Shown: positions 18,446 to 27,173 of the stretch, piece by piece | How the letters are laid out: the number at the start of each line of letters is the position of its first letter | Position numbering within the stretch: the first letter of the stretch is position 1 | Assembly (NCBI GenBank): GCA_031422295.1 | Contig: JANOQM010000066.1 | Span: 7,623-71,622 of the forward strand | Origin: JANOMH01 sp031422295 | GTDB taxonomy: Bacteria > Pseudomonadota > Alphaproteobacteria > Rhodobacterales > Rhodobacteraceae | Length of the DNA: 64,000 nucleotides | Direction: 5' to 3' | The notes under the pieces: model-generated | Database searches by the model: none | The model's input: only the letters and a program-made list of their open reading frames with translations | Told to the model about the DNA's origin: nothing | Position numbers and translations under genes: made by a program

Positions 18446-19204
18446 ATGCCCCGATACGCGGCCAATCTGACGATGATGTTTACCGACCTGCCGCTGCTGG
18501 AGCGGTTTGGCGCCGCGCGGTCGGCAGGGTTTACGGCGGTTGAGGTGCTGTTTCCCTATGACAATTCTGCCGCAGACCTGCTTGTCCAGATTGCGGCCAA
18601 TGGGCTGGAACTGGTGCTGATCAACTGCCCGCCGCCAAATTACACCCAAGGCCCGCGTGGTTTTGCGGCTGTGCCCGGTGGACAGGCCCGGTTTCAGCAT
18701 GATGTCAAGCGGTCCCTGCGCTATGCCCGTGCGCTTGGGGCCGGGCATCTGCATCTGATGGCGGGTGTGGCCGAGGGACCCGAGGCGCGGGCGGTGTATG
18801 TCGAAAACCTGCGCTGGGCCGCAGCCCATGCGCCTGAGCAAAGCCTGACCATCGAGCCGATCAATCCGCATGATATGCCCGGCTATTTCCTGAATGATTT
18901 TGATCTGGCCGCCGCCGTGCTGGACGAGGTTGCCGCCCCGAACCTGCATCTGCAGTTTGACGCCTACCATGCGCACCGGATCACCGGCGATGTGATGGCG
19001 ACATGGGCCAAGATGGCCCCGCGCGTGGCCCATGTGCAGGTGGCGGGCTATCCGGGCCGGTTTGAGCCGATGGGCGGTGACATTGACTATCCTGCGTTCT
19101 TTGCCCGCCTCGATGCAGATGGTTATCACGGCTGGGTCAGTGGCGAATACAATCCGCGTGGCCAAACCGGGGATGGATTAGGCTGGCAAAACCAGTTAGT
19201 CTGA
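18446..19204 (+). CDS. hyi: Hydroxypyruvate isomerase
   Basis: 252 residues from the start at 18446 (MPRYAANLTMMF), with AGAGG 8 bases upstream. TIM-barrel enzyme of the xylose-isomerase-like/AP endonuclease 2 superfamily that interconverts hydroxypyruvate and tartronate semialdehyde. Family marks: YAANLTMMFTDLPLLERF at the N-terminus, FTAVEVLFPYD, LVLINCPPPN, LHLMAGV, SLTIEPINPHDMPGYFLN (metal-binding Glu), LQFDAYHAHRI (Asp and His), VAHVQVAGYPGR, and GWVSGEYNPRG (final Glu). This reaction belongs to glyoxylate use, so it could work with the glcDEF products, although the genes are 9 kb apart. Confidence 0.9.
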   Translation: MPRYAANLTMMFTDLPLLERFGAARSAGFTAVEVLFPYDNSAADLLVQIAANGLELVLINCPPPNYTQGPRGFAAVPGGQARFQHDVKRSLRYARALGAGHLHLMAGVAEGPEARAVYVENLRWAAAHAPEQSLTIEPINPHDMPGYFLNDFDLAAAVLDEVAAPNLHLQFDAYHAHRITGDVMATWAKMAPRVAHVQVAGYPGRFEPMGGDIDYPAFFARLDADGYHGWVSGEYNPRGQTGDGLGWQNQLV

Positions 19205-19376
19205 CGCTTGGGAAAACGGTATTATAATGCTTTATAACAGAGGGATACATGTTCTTAAGTCATGGGTTTACGGGCCTGTCATCCGATAGCAATGCAACGT
19301 TATTGGTTAGTCCGGCGTTACTCCCTAACTAGAGATCACGGCGCTTGCGTCACCCCTTTATAAACTGAGGACTATT

Positions 19377-20885
19377 ATGCCTTTTCTTGTCAGACTGCCG
19401 TTCTGGAGCAATGGTCAAGCCGTCGCTGTCACCAGCCGTCCGGGCAGTGGCAGCCATTCGGCCGAGCTGTATAACTCATGGGATTTTGCGCTGGGCGTTG
19501 ACCAGCGGGTTCGCGCGATTGCTGCGGGCACGGTTGTCGATATCCGTGAAACCGTGCCGGACGGCGATAGCAGCCAGACCACGCAGGATGGGTCATGGGG
19601 TTCGGGCGCGATTGGTAATATCGTGACTCTGCGCCATGTGCAAAACGGCCAGGTGTTCTATTCCAGCTATTTCCACCTGCAACAAAACTCGGTCCCCGTG
19701 TCAATCGGTCAGACCGTGGCCGAGGGCCAGGAGATTGGACAGGTCGGCAATACCGGCATTCGCGGCGGCACACATCTGCATATGCAGGTCGGCACGTCAT
19801 TGGTGAATTACGGCGCCACGAACTATGGCTGGCCCGATGGCACCGATAACGGCGAGCCGCAGCTGGTGGCCAATGCCAGCAACACGGCGGCCAATTATCA
19901 GCTGGTCAGCTTTGGCGGCTATGGCACGACCCTGCCGTCATATGTTGTTGGCCCGCCCCCGGCGGCGGCGGCACGGTTTACCAATTTCTCTGATACCGTG
20001 ACCCTGTCTGTGGGCGGAACTTACGACGCCCTTGGCGGCAATGACATTGTCACCGGGTCGGCCAGCGCGGACCGGGTTTATGGCAATACCGGCGATGACA
20101 CGATCAATGGCCTTGGCGGCGCGGATATTCTGTATGGCGACGCAGGCAATGACCGCCTGAATGGCGGCGATCTGGTGGATCAGTTGTATGGCGGCGAAGG
20201 CAATGACATTCTGATTGGCCATGCCGGTAACGACTATCTGTATGGCGGCAATGGCAATGACGCCCTGGCCGACTGGTATGGCACCGACTGGCTGGAGGGT
20301 GGTGCCGGCAATGACACTTATAGTGTCTACAGTGCCAGCGCGATCATCGTCGAGGCTGTGGGCTATGGCACCAATGACCGGGTGGCCGCCGCTGTCAGTT
20401 TTGTGCTGGCAGCCAATGATGCGATTGAAAACCTGACCACGATCAATGCCACTGCAACGACCGCGATCAATCTGACTGGCAACAATTACGCCCAGTACAT
20501 CACCGGCAATGCCGGGTCGAACCGGATTGACAGCAAGATCGGTAATGACGTGCTGACCGGCGGCGCGGGGACCGATGTCTTTGTCTTTACCACCGCCCCG
20601 GGCAGCGGCAATGTGGACCGGATTACCGATTTCAGCACGGTCTCTGATTCAATGTGGATCGATAATGCAGTGTTTGCCGGGATGCTGAATGGCGCGTTGG
20701 CCAGCACGGCGTTCCGCGCCAATACGTCCGGCTATGCCGAGGATTATACCGACCGGATTATCTATGAGCGGGATACCGGCGCGTTGTTTTTTGACCGCGA
20801 CGGGTTTGGCGGTGCCGCGCGGGTGCAGTTTGCCGTGGTCGGGACCTATCTGGCGGTCAGCAATGCGGATTTCTATGTGATCTGA
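19377..20885 (+). CDS. M23 family metallopeptidase with RTX calcium-binding repeats
   Basis: 502 residues. The LytM/M23 zinc peptidase domain is at the very N-terminus (residues 5-140): His27 and Asp36 in HSAELYNSWDF, His100, and the HxH pair His133/His135 in GTHLHMQVG, matching zinc ligands and catalytic His of peptidoglycan endopeptidases. RTX nonapeptides occupy about residues 220-310 and a second set near 385-395, followed by VFVFTTAPGSGNVDRITDF, as in serralysin-type C-termini. No signal peptide, so export by a type I system is expected; none is in the window. GAGGA precedes the ATG. An intact rho-independent terminator follows. It may cleave peptidoglycan of other cells or remodel the envelope. 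Confidence 0.85.
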   Translation: MPFLVRLPFWSNGQAVAVTSRPGSGSHSAELYNSWDFALGVDQRVRAIAAGTVVDIRETVPDGDSSQTTQDGSWGSGAIGNIVTLRHVQNGQVFYSSYFHLQQNSVPVSIGQTVAEGQEIGQVGNTGIRGGTHLHMQVGTSLVNYGATNYGWPDGTDNGEPQLVANASNTAANYQLVSFGGYGTTLPSYVVGPPPAAAARFTNFSDTVTLSVGGTYDALGGNDIVTGSASADRVYGNTGDDTINGLGGADILYGDAGNDRLNGGDLVDQLYGGEGNDILIGHAGNDYLYGGNGNDALADWYGTDWLEGGAGNDTYSVYSASAIIVEAVGYGTNDRVAAAVSFVLAANDAIENLTTINATATTAINLTGNNYAQYITGNAGSNRIDSKIGNDVLTGGAGTDVFVFTTAPGSGNVDRITDFSTVSDSMWIDNAVFAGMLNGALASTAFRANTSGYAEDYTDRIIYERDTGALFFDRDGFGGAARVQFAVVGTYLAVSNADFYVI

Positions 20886-20902
20886 TCCCGTAGTGCTGCT
20901 AA

Positions 20903-20933
20903 AAACGGGGGAGGCATTGCGCCTCCCCCGTTT
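20903..20933 (+). terminator. Strong intrinsic terminator after M23-RTX gene
   Basis: A 13-base perfect stem, AAACGGGGGAGGC (20903-20915) with GCCTCCCCCGTTT (20921-20933), and a 5-base loop, 17 bases after the stop codon. Confidence 0.8.
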
Positions 20934-21072
20934 GTCCGGGCTGGTCCCTTCTGGGGGACAGACTGCTCGACTGGAACCAATCCGGAGCGACTTGCGGGGT
21001 CTGGCGGGGCAGGGGGACAGAGCCCGGCCAGACATCGGCGCAAGTATGACTATTAATTGCGCGCATCTTGTT

Positions 21073-21097
21073 CCAAAAACCGCTTCGCACTTTTTGG
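21073..21097 (-). terminator. Possible terminator downstream of VWA gene
   Basis: CCAAAAA (21073-21079) and TTTTTGG (21091-21097) can pair around an 11-base loop, just beyond the stop of the minus-strand VWA gene. Weak stem; the rest of 20940-21110 shows nothing I can name. Confidence 0.35.
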
Positions 21098-21110
21098 GAT
21101 GCGCTTTGGA

Positions 21111-23258
21111 TCAATTCGACAGGCTTTGGGCCAGCCGCATCAGTTGCACCGCTTCGTTGCGATACCCAAATTCATCCTCGCCCCGGTTGGCATTGGCCAA
21201 TGCGATGGCCTGATCCCAGCCCCAGTCGCCAAGGTACTGCTCGCCGCGCAACAATTGCCCGAACCCGGCGATGGCGGCCGCGAATTGCGCGTCAGTGCCT
21301 GCGACCGCTCCGGTCACGGTGATCGGGGTGGTCATCAGTTGGCTTTCGGTGGCACCCGGCTCTTTCCAGCGCAGTTTGAGAAAGCCAAGTTCATCGGCGG
21401 GGGCAGCCGCTGCGACAGCCTCGCCATAGCGCAGCGGGTCCGACAATTGCGCAGGGGAGCCAACGGGGGTGACTTCGTAGATCGCGGTCACCGAATGGCC
21501 CGCCCCAAGTTCGCCCGCATCCACCGCGTCATTGTTGAAATCCTCGCGGTTCAGCGCCCGGGTTTCATAGCCGATCAGCCGGTATTCGGCGACGGCGGCG
21601 GGGTTGAATTCAATCTGGATTTTGACATCCCCGGCGATCGGGAACAGCGCACCGGTCAGCTGATCGACCAGCACCTTTTGCGCCTCGGACAACGTGTCGA
21701 TATAGGCCGCCGTGCCGTTGCCGTTTTGGGCCAATGCCTGCATCGTCGCATCATCCAGATTGCCGCGTCCGAACCCAAGGATCGACAGATAAACGCCGGT
21801 GTCGCGTTTTTCGGCGATATAGTCGGTCAGTTCCTGGGTGCCGGAAAGGCCCACGTTGAAATCGCCATCGGTGGCAAGGATGATCCGGCTGACTTCGTTA
21901 TCTTCCGCCATGTCGGCGGCCACGGCGTAGGCTTGCTCCAACCCGCCCTGCCCATTGGTTGACCCGCCCGCGCCCAGATTCTGGATGGCTTGCAGGATGG
22001 TTTGCCGGTCGGACGCAGGGGTGGATTGCAGGACCAGCCCGGCGGAGCCGGCATAGGTGACAATGGCGACCTGATCATTGGGGCGCAGGTTATCCAGCAT
22101 CAGCCGGAAGGATTGTTTCAGCAGCGGCAGCTTGGTGGGTTCGTCCATCGACCCGGAGGTGTCGATCAGGAACACAAGGTTCAGCGGCTCGCGGTCGGCA
22201 ATGCTGGGCATTTCGCCTTGGATGCCGATGCTGATCAGCTGGGTGTCGGGGTTCCAGGGCGTGGTCATCACGCTGACGGTGGGCTGGAACGGCGCGTCGG
22301 ATGCGTCGGGGGCGGCATAGGCATAGGGGAAATAGTTGATCATCTCCTCGATCCGCACGGCATCGGTCGGCGGCAGTTGGCCTGCGTTCAGGGATTGGCG
22401 GATCACGGCGTAGGACGCAGTATCGACATCGATGGAAAAGGTCGAAACCGGTTCCTCGGCGGTGATTTTAAGCGGGTTCACTGCGGCGGTGGCGAAGGTT
22501 TCGGTGTTGGGGTCGGGGATGAGGCGGGTATCGGCATAGCCGGATTCGCTGTCGACAAGGCCGCTCATCGGGGCGGCAAGCCGGCCAAGACTGTCATCAA
22601 TGGCACCGGACTGCGCCAATTCGGGCAGCGGGGTGGGCGTGGCCGGGGGGGTGACGATTGCTTGTGAGGTAATGTCCTGCGCCCCACCCATGTCCTGCGC
22701 CCCAATATCCTGTGCCGTGTCGACCATCGGTTCGGCGGGTTGGGTTTCGGCGACAGTTTCCTCGCGCAGCACCGGAGCGGCGTCTTCGGTAACCACAAGG
22801 TCAGGGCCGGCGGGTTCGATTACCGTCGCCACCGGTTGCTCAACAACGGGCGGTGCGGCGGCTGTCGCCACCGACGAGTCTGTAACCACGGGATCGGGGA
22901 TCGGCGTCAGTTGTACGTCGCCTTCGCCAATCAGCGGCGCACCGTTTTTCCACAACCCCTGCCCGACCGGGGTCAGCGTCAGGAATCCGACTGCCACAAG
23001 GGCGGTGGTAATGGTCAATCCACCTTTGGTCGTCAATGTAGTCAGCATATCAATCGCTCCTTGAAACACGCCCCGTCTGGGGCGCTCAAGGTTCAGACGT
23101 GCCGGTTGGCGCGATCCTTGGAGCTGGTCAAAGTTTTCCTGCGCCAGCGCCAGATGCGCGGCCTTGACGGTTGCATCGGGGCGCGGGGTGGCCGCCGCGA
23201 AAGCGGCTTTCAGGGCATCAAAATCGTGATCGGTATCGCCATTATTGTCGGAGGTCAT
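21111..23258 (-). CDS. VWA domain protein, YfbK-like, membrane-anchored
   Basis: 715 residues from the start at 23258 (MTSDNNGDTDHD), whose ATG overlaps the sigma-factor stop as ATGA. Residues 1-65 are a charged cytoplasmic segment; a single membrane helix lies at about 75-97 (GGLTITTALVAVGFLTLTPVG); a Pro/Thr/Ala-rich linker follows. The N-terminal vWF_A-type region (TFSIDVDTASYAVIRQSLNAGQLPPTDAVRIEEMINYFPY), the VWA domain with the MIDAS motif DTSGS (FLIDTSGSMDEP) and a DUF3520-type end (PLRYGEAV..., ELGFLKLRWK) match the YfbK family. Coupling to an ECF sigma factor suggests that the cytoplasmic tail may act as its anti-sigma factor; no ZAS motif is visible, so this is inference. Confidence 0.85.
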   Translation of the reverse strand: MTSDNNGDTDHDFDALKAAFAAATPRPDATVKAAHLALAQENFDQLQGSRQPARLNLERPRRGVFQGAIDMLTTLTTKGGLTITTALVAVGFLTLTPVGQGLWKNGAPLIGEGDVQLTPIPDPVVTDSSVATAAAPPVVEQPVATVIEPAGPDLVVTEDAAPVLREETVAETQPAEPMVDTAQDIGAQDMGGAQDITSQAIVTPPATPTPLPELAQSGAIDDSLGRLAAPMSGLVDSESGYADTRLIPDPNTETFATAAVNPLKITAEEPVSTFSIDVDTASYAVIRQSLNAGQLPPTDAVRIEEMINYFPYAYAAPDASDAPFQPTVSVMTTPWNPDTQLISIGIQGEMPSIADREPLNLVFLIDTSGSMDEPTKLPLLKQSFRLMLDNLRPNDQVAIVTYAGSAGLVLQSTPASDRQTILQAIQNLGAGGSTNGQGGLEQAYAVAADMAEDNEVSRIILATDGDFNVGLSGTQELTDYIAEKRDTGVYLSILGFGRGNLDDATMQALAQNGNGTAAYIDTLSEAQKVLVDQLTGALFPIAGDVKIQIEFNPAAVAEYRLIGYETRALNREDFNNDAVDAGELGAGHSVTAIYEVTPVGSPAQLSDPLRYGEAVAAAAPADELGFLKLRWKEPGATESQLMTTPITVTGAVAGTDAQFAAAIAGFGQLLRGEQYLGDWGWDQAIALANANRGEDEFGYRNEAVQLMRLAQSLSN

Positions 23259-23797
23259 ATCGCCTCCTCCTGTTCTCTGATCGCCCGCAGGCGTTTTTTC
23301 GCCTCGGACATGCGCCAACTGATGGTTCCTTCGGACACGCCAAGAATGTCGGCCACCTCGGCATGGGTCAGATCGTCAAGCACAAGTGCCAGCGTGTCGC
23401 GCAAATCATGGCTGAGGCGCGTCATGGCGGCGGTCAGCCAGTCCAGTTGCTCGCGGCCCGTGCTGATCTCGTCCTGCCGGGCAATTTCCCAATCGCCCCA
23501 GCCGTCACTGGCCTTCATATAGGTGGCCATCCGGCGGCGGCGGTCATGCGCGGCGTTTACCGCAACGCGGTAGAGCCATGTCGAAACCTTGGAACTGCCC
23601 CGGTAGGTCGCCAGTTTGGCGGGCAGGGCGGCACAGATATCCTGCGTCAGATCCTGCGCCTCGGCCCGTTGCCCGGTCAGCCGGAAGGCCAGCCCGAACA
23701 GCCGGTCATAATGCCGCGCAAGCAGGCTGGCAAAGGCCTGTGCATCGCCATTCGCGGCCGCCATGGCCAAATCTTCGTCGCTGACTGTCATACGCAT
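23255..23797 (-). CDS. ECF-type RNA polymerase sigma factor
   Basis: 180 residues (start at 23797, or 23791 for MTVSDEDLAM). Region 2 is seen in AFASLLARHYDRLFGLAFRLTGQRAEAQDLTQDI and STWLYRVAVNAAHD, region 4 in DLRDTLALVLDDLTHAEVADILGVSEGTISWRMSEAKKRLR, the last with the helix-turn-helix that reads the -35. Domain order and size fit extracytoplasmic-function sigma factors. Its stop overlaps the start of the VWA gene by four bases, so the two are one operon. The regulon and inducing signal are unknown. Confidence 0.9.
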   Translation of the reverse strand: MRMTVSDEDLAMAAANGDAQAFASLLARHYDRLFGLAFRLTGQRAEAQDLTQDICAALPAKLATYRGSSKVSTWLYRVAVNAAHDRRRRMATYMKASDGWGDWEIARQDEISTGREQLDWLTAAMTRLSHDLRDTLALVLDDLTHAEVADILGVSEGTISWRMSEAKKRLRAIREQEEAI

Positions 23798-23856
23798 GAT
23801 CTTTGGTTGGACGCGGGGGCTGCGTCAATCCTTGGTCGGCCAACGCCGCGCTGCCC

Positions 23857-23886
23857 AAATAAAAGCAGGGGCCCAAAGGCCCCTGC
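23857..23886 (-). terminator. Intrinsic terminator of the phytase/esterase-like gene
   Basis: Perfect 9-base stem GCAGGGGCC (23865-23873) with GGCCCCTGC (23878-23886) and a CAAA loop. On the minus strand it is followed by a T-rich run (TTTTATTT), and it lies 28 bases after the stop codon at 23915. Confidence 0.8.
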
Positions 23887-23914
23887 AGGATCGGCTTGTC
23901 AGGGAATGGCCGGA

Positions 23915-26119
23915 CTACATCTTGCCAACCGCCCAGAACATCGTCTCGCCAGAGCTTTCATTGACCCCGTCATTATCGGTCATCACCCAAGTTGTCCCAT
24001 CAGGGCCAATCGCCAGACTTTCGACCTTGTCCAAAATATAGCCACCGGTAGACGCCAGATCGGGGAGCAGGTCGCGGATAACTTCGCGGGTTACAACGGG
24101 CAATTCACCGCCCAGTGGGGCCGGGACCATGTCGGCCAAGGGAACCCGCGTGATCAGTTTGGTGACCGCGTTCGCGCCGATATGGTTGTCGCGTTCCAGC
24201 AGATAGACCCAGTCGCCATATGCGACGATTTCCGACAGGCCGACCCAGCCGTCATTGGTGGCGGGGGCCTTGGGATAGCTGACCGCACCCCATTCTTCGG
24301 TCTCCAGATTATAGGCGACCAGTTTTACCGTATTGTCAGCATCGTCGGCCCATTCGCGTTGCAATGCGATCCACAGGGTATTGCCGATCAGGGTGATCCC
24401 TTCGGCCCCAAACCGGGTCTCGACCGCCAGCAATTCAGCCGGGAACGGGATTTCCTGATCAATCGCGCCTTCGGGGTCGATGTGATAGATCCCATGCGGG
24501 ACCATCCGGTCGGTCCGCCCTTCGGAGGCGACCCAGTAACCACCGTCGCCGTCGAGTGTGATCCCTTCCATATCCAGTTTCTGCGCCGGAAATCCGGCCC
24601 GTGTGACCGGCAGGGCGCCGGTGATCCGGGCCGGGGTTTGGTTGGCATCGATGGTAAATATCGTTGGCTGATAGCCAAAGAAGCTGTCGTTGACGGCAAA
24701 AATCTGGCCGGGGGTGGCGGGGTCGGCGACCATGCCGGACAGGGCGGCCCAGCCGATCAGGTCATTGGCCCCGGCCGAGGTGATTGACGGGTAAGTGGCG
24801 GCCCCTTCGGCATATGCGTAAATCATCACATGACTGCGCGGCAGGCCGTCTTCGCCCAGATCAACTTCGTTGGCAGTCACGATCAGATTGCGGTCGGTGA
24901 TCGCGGTCGCGCCTTCGGGTGAAATGCCCGACGGCAGCAGTTGGGTCAGCACCGGCGCGGCGGGGTCGGTCACATCATAGGCCGCCATGACCGAGGCGCG
25001 TTCGGCCAGCACAAACACCATGGGCGTGTCGCCGAATGTGGCGAATTCCATGCCCTCGGGTTCGATACCTTTGGCGTCAGACCGGCGGTCGGGGTAGTGG
25101 CCGATCTGGGCAATCGCCTGTTCCAGTGACGCACCGCTTTCATAGACCAGCGTGCCGTCCTTGGACATGATCGTCCAGCTGCGGCTGCCGCCATCCATGT
25201 CGCCTTCGTTGGCCATGGCGAAATGCGTGTCGTCGATCCATTGGATGCCATCGGGTTCGCGCAGGCGGGCGGGCTGGCTGCCGGTAAAGTTCAGCGCGGC
25301 CTGTTCATCGGTGGTGTCGATCCCTGCAAGGTCAACCGACCCAGCCGAGAAATGCGAAGCGACAGTGCCGTCACGGTTCAGCACGATGATGTGGTTATTT
25401 TCCTGCAAGGTTACAACGGTCTGACCCAGACTGTTGATATCCACAAACTCGGGTTCCGGATCTTCGGGGGCGATGTCGGCCAGACCGGTCACTTCGGCGC
25501 GGATCATGCTGTCGCAGTTCAGATTGCCGTCGACCACGTCGATCAGCACAACATAACCTGCCGGCATCTGCGGCACGCGGCCATCGCCTGCATCCTCGTC
25601 ACGTTCGTTTTCAACCGCAATGGCGATGAAACTGCCGTCTTTGGCGACGGCAGTGCTGTCAGGCTGGCCGCCCAGATCGCAGGCCCCAATTTCGGTCCGG
25701 CTGGCGATATCGATAGCTTTGATCATGCCGCTGGGGGTCAGGAAATCGGCGCTGGTGTTGACGCCGACAAAGGCGGTGCTGCCGCTGACGGATACGGCGG
25801 TGGGTTCGCCGCCCATGTCCAGATTGCCCAAGGGCAGGGGTGCGGCGGGATCGGTGATGTCGATCAGGCCGACCGCACCCAGCGGGCTGTCGGTATAGAT
25901 CAGGGTCATTCCATCGCCAGATGCTGCGATGATTTCGGCCGATGACACGCGGGCGGTATCGTCGCCTTGGGCCATGTTGCCCACGGTGGCAAAGCTGGCG
26001 ACGCGGTTAAAGGTCTGGTCGGCGGCAACAGCGCCTGCGGCCAGCGTGGCGGCGATGGCAAGCGCGCTGGTCATGGCCAGAGTTTTGCCCGGAGTTTTGC
26101 CCGGAGTTTTAAAAGTCAT
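23915..26119 (-). CDS. Secreted phytase/esterase-like beta-propeller protein
   Basis: 734 residues from the start at 26119 (MTFKTPGKTPGKT), preceded by GGGGACC. A signal peptide spans about residues 1-33 (LAMTSALAIAATLAAGAVAADQ). The protein resembles choice-of-anchor I/alkaline-phosphatase-like propellers in its first half (LIDITDPAAPLPLGNLDMGGEPTAVSV, PEGMEFATFGDTPMVFVLAERASVMAAYDV) and the esterase-like phytase domain in its second (GGYWVASEGR, ITLIGNTLWIALQREW, VYLLERDNHIGANAVTKLI, TTWVMTDNDGVNESSGETMFWAVG). Likely periplasmic or extracellular phosphoesterase; true activity unproven. The signal peptide contains a 12-base direct duplication coding for the doubled PGKT. Confidence 0.72.
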   Translation of the reverse strand: MTFKTPGKTPGKTLAMTSALAIAATLAAGAVAADQTFNRVASFATVGNMAQGDDTARVSSAEIIAASGDGMTLIYTDSPLGAVGLIDITDPAAPLPLGNLDMGGEPTAVSVSGSTAFVGVNTSADFLTPSGMIKAIDIASRTEIGACDLGGQPDSTAVAKDGSFIAIAVENERDEDAGDGRVPQMPAGYVVLIDVVDGNLNCDSMIRAEVTGLADIAPEDPEPEFVDINSLGQTVVTLQENNHIIVLNRDGTVASHFSAGSVDLAGIDTTDEQAALNFTGSQPARLREPDGIQWIDDTHFAMANEGDMDGGSRSWTIMSKDGTLVYESGASLEQAIAQIGHYPDRRSDAKGIEPEGMEFATFGDTPMVFVLAERASVMAAYDVTDPAAPVLTQLLPSGISPEGATAITDRNLIVTANEVDLGEDGLPRSHVMIYAYAEGAATYPSITSAGANDLIGWAALSGMVADPATPGQIFAVNDSFFGYQPTIFTIDANQTPARITGALPVTRAGFPAQKLDMEGITLDGDGGYWVASEGRTDRMVPHGIYHIDPEGAIDQEIPFPAELLAVETRFGAEGITLIGNTLWIALQREWADDADNTVKLVAYNLETEEWGAVSYPKAPATNDGWVGLSEIVAYGDWVYLLERDNHIGANAVTKLITRVPLADMVPAPLGGELPVVTREVIRDLLPDLASTGGYILDKVESLAIGPDGTTWVMTDNDGVNESSGETMFWAVGKM

Positions 26120-26270
26120 GTGATGGTCCCCAAGAGATACAGTGCCGTTGCATCTGCCGCGCCGCCGTATCGGTATCATGACACTGGTGTAACGGGGCGG
26201 TGAAACCCGCCAAATCAGACCAACCAGCGGTGGTCTGTCAGGCAGGTGTGGGTCCGTTTGGCCGCCAGGG

Positions 26271-27120
26271 GGCTCTGTTGCACAAACCCCGTGTGGGATT
26301 CATTTAGTGAATCCAGCGTGATAGCTGTGGTGGATGAGCAGACTGAACACACCGACCCACAAGACCCTGAACTGGCCCGCGTACAGTGAGCCATTGTTGC
26401 GCCATTGGTCCGAGCGACAATGGCGACGCGGCCGACGACTGGCATCGTCGAGAGCCTGCTGTGTCTGATCGGCCTGGACTGGGACGTGCCGGACTTCAGC
26501 GCGCTCGACCGTCGCCAGAAGCCCCTTGCCGTGACCATCCCGCATCGGGGGTCGCAGGGTCGGCTGCACCTGCTGATCGACAGCACGGGGATCAAGGAGG
26601 AGGGTGAGGGCGAGTGGAACGCCCGCAAGCACGGCGGTACCAAGCTCCGTGTCTGGCGCAAGATCCACATCGGAATTGATGAGAAAACCTTGAAAATCCG
26701 GGCTGCCGTGTTCACCAGCAGCGACGTGGGCGATGCGCCCATGCTGCCCGAGCTGCGCAACCAAATCCGTCCCGAACAGGAGATCGCCAGCGTCACTGCC
26801 GACGGGGCCTACGACACGCGCAAGTGCCACGATGCCATCGCCGAACGAGGTGCTGCCGCCGTCATTCCACCCCGCAAGAATGCGAAACCCTGGAAGGCCG
26901 TCACCGCAGGTGCGATGCAGAGACGAGAATGGATTGTGTGAAACTGCTGGGCCAGCGCCTCATGGCGCGGGACTTCGACCGTCAGGTCGCGGAGTTCCAA
27001 GTTCGTGTGGCCGTGCGGAACAGCTACACCGCGCTCGGCACCCCCATCACGAAAGTCGTGGGATAAGTTTGTCGGGGAGAAGGGGCAGTCCGGCCGTCAG
27101 CCGATTTGTGCAACGGAGCC
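26271..27120 (+). mobile_element. IS5-family insertion sequence remnant (IS903-like group)
   Basis: 850 bp bounded by 16-base inverted repeats: GGCTCTGTTGCACAAA (26271-26286) and its near-exact complement at 27105-27120, one mismatch. The enclosed transposase is of the IS5 family but has lost two internal parts (see the pseudogene entry), which explains the short length against about 1.0-1.1 kb for intact relatives. No target duplication is visible: CCGCCAGGG precedes and GTTTTGTGG follows. It lies between the phytase-like gene and an MFS transporter gene. Confidence 0.85.
26334..27066 (+). pseudogene. Degenerate IS5-family transposase
   Basis: Three fragments in different frames. The N-terminus from ATG 26334 (MSRLNTPTHKTLNWPAYSE) is followed by a lost stretch of roughly 45 codons and a frame change. 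The middle part, to a stop at 26941, carries the DDE catalytic Asp residues (LHLLIDSTGIK and VTADGAYDTRKCHDAI). A second deletion of about 35-40 codons after AKPWKAVTAGA leads into the third frame, which keeps ETRMDCVKLLGQRLMARDFDRQVAEFQVRVAV to the stop at 27066, including the catalytic Glu. No intact protein can be made. Confidence 0.85.
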
Positions 27121-27125
27121 GTTTT

Positions 27126-27141
27126 GTGGGTTAAAACCCAC
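27126..27141. repeat. Hairpin repeat GTGGGTT-AA-AACCCAC, copy 1
   Basis: A 7-base stem with two-base loop directly downstream of the IS right end, followed by CCTTACT as in copy 2. Terminator-like or REP-like element. Confidence 0.6.
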
Positions 27142-27173
27142 CTTACTGAAAATTGCAGATCTCGCCAGCCGGG

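Noticed and set aside
22000..22900. Plus-strand frames opposite the VWA gene rich in Gly and Val
   Set aside because: They mirror the codon structure of the minus-strand gene and match no family.
26271..27120. Intact transposase by joining the frames
   Set aside because: Two internal segments are missing, not just single-base shifts, so it cannot be restored by a simple correction.
27067..27173. Possible CRISPR-like array from the repeated GTGGGTT...AACCCAC units
   Set aside because: Only two copies with unequal spacing and hairpin form; no cas gene nearby. They fit terminator or REP-like repeats.
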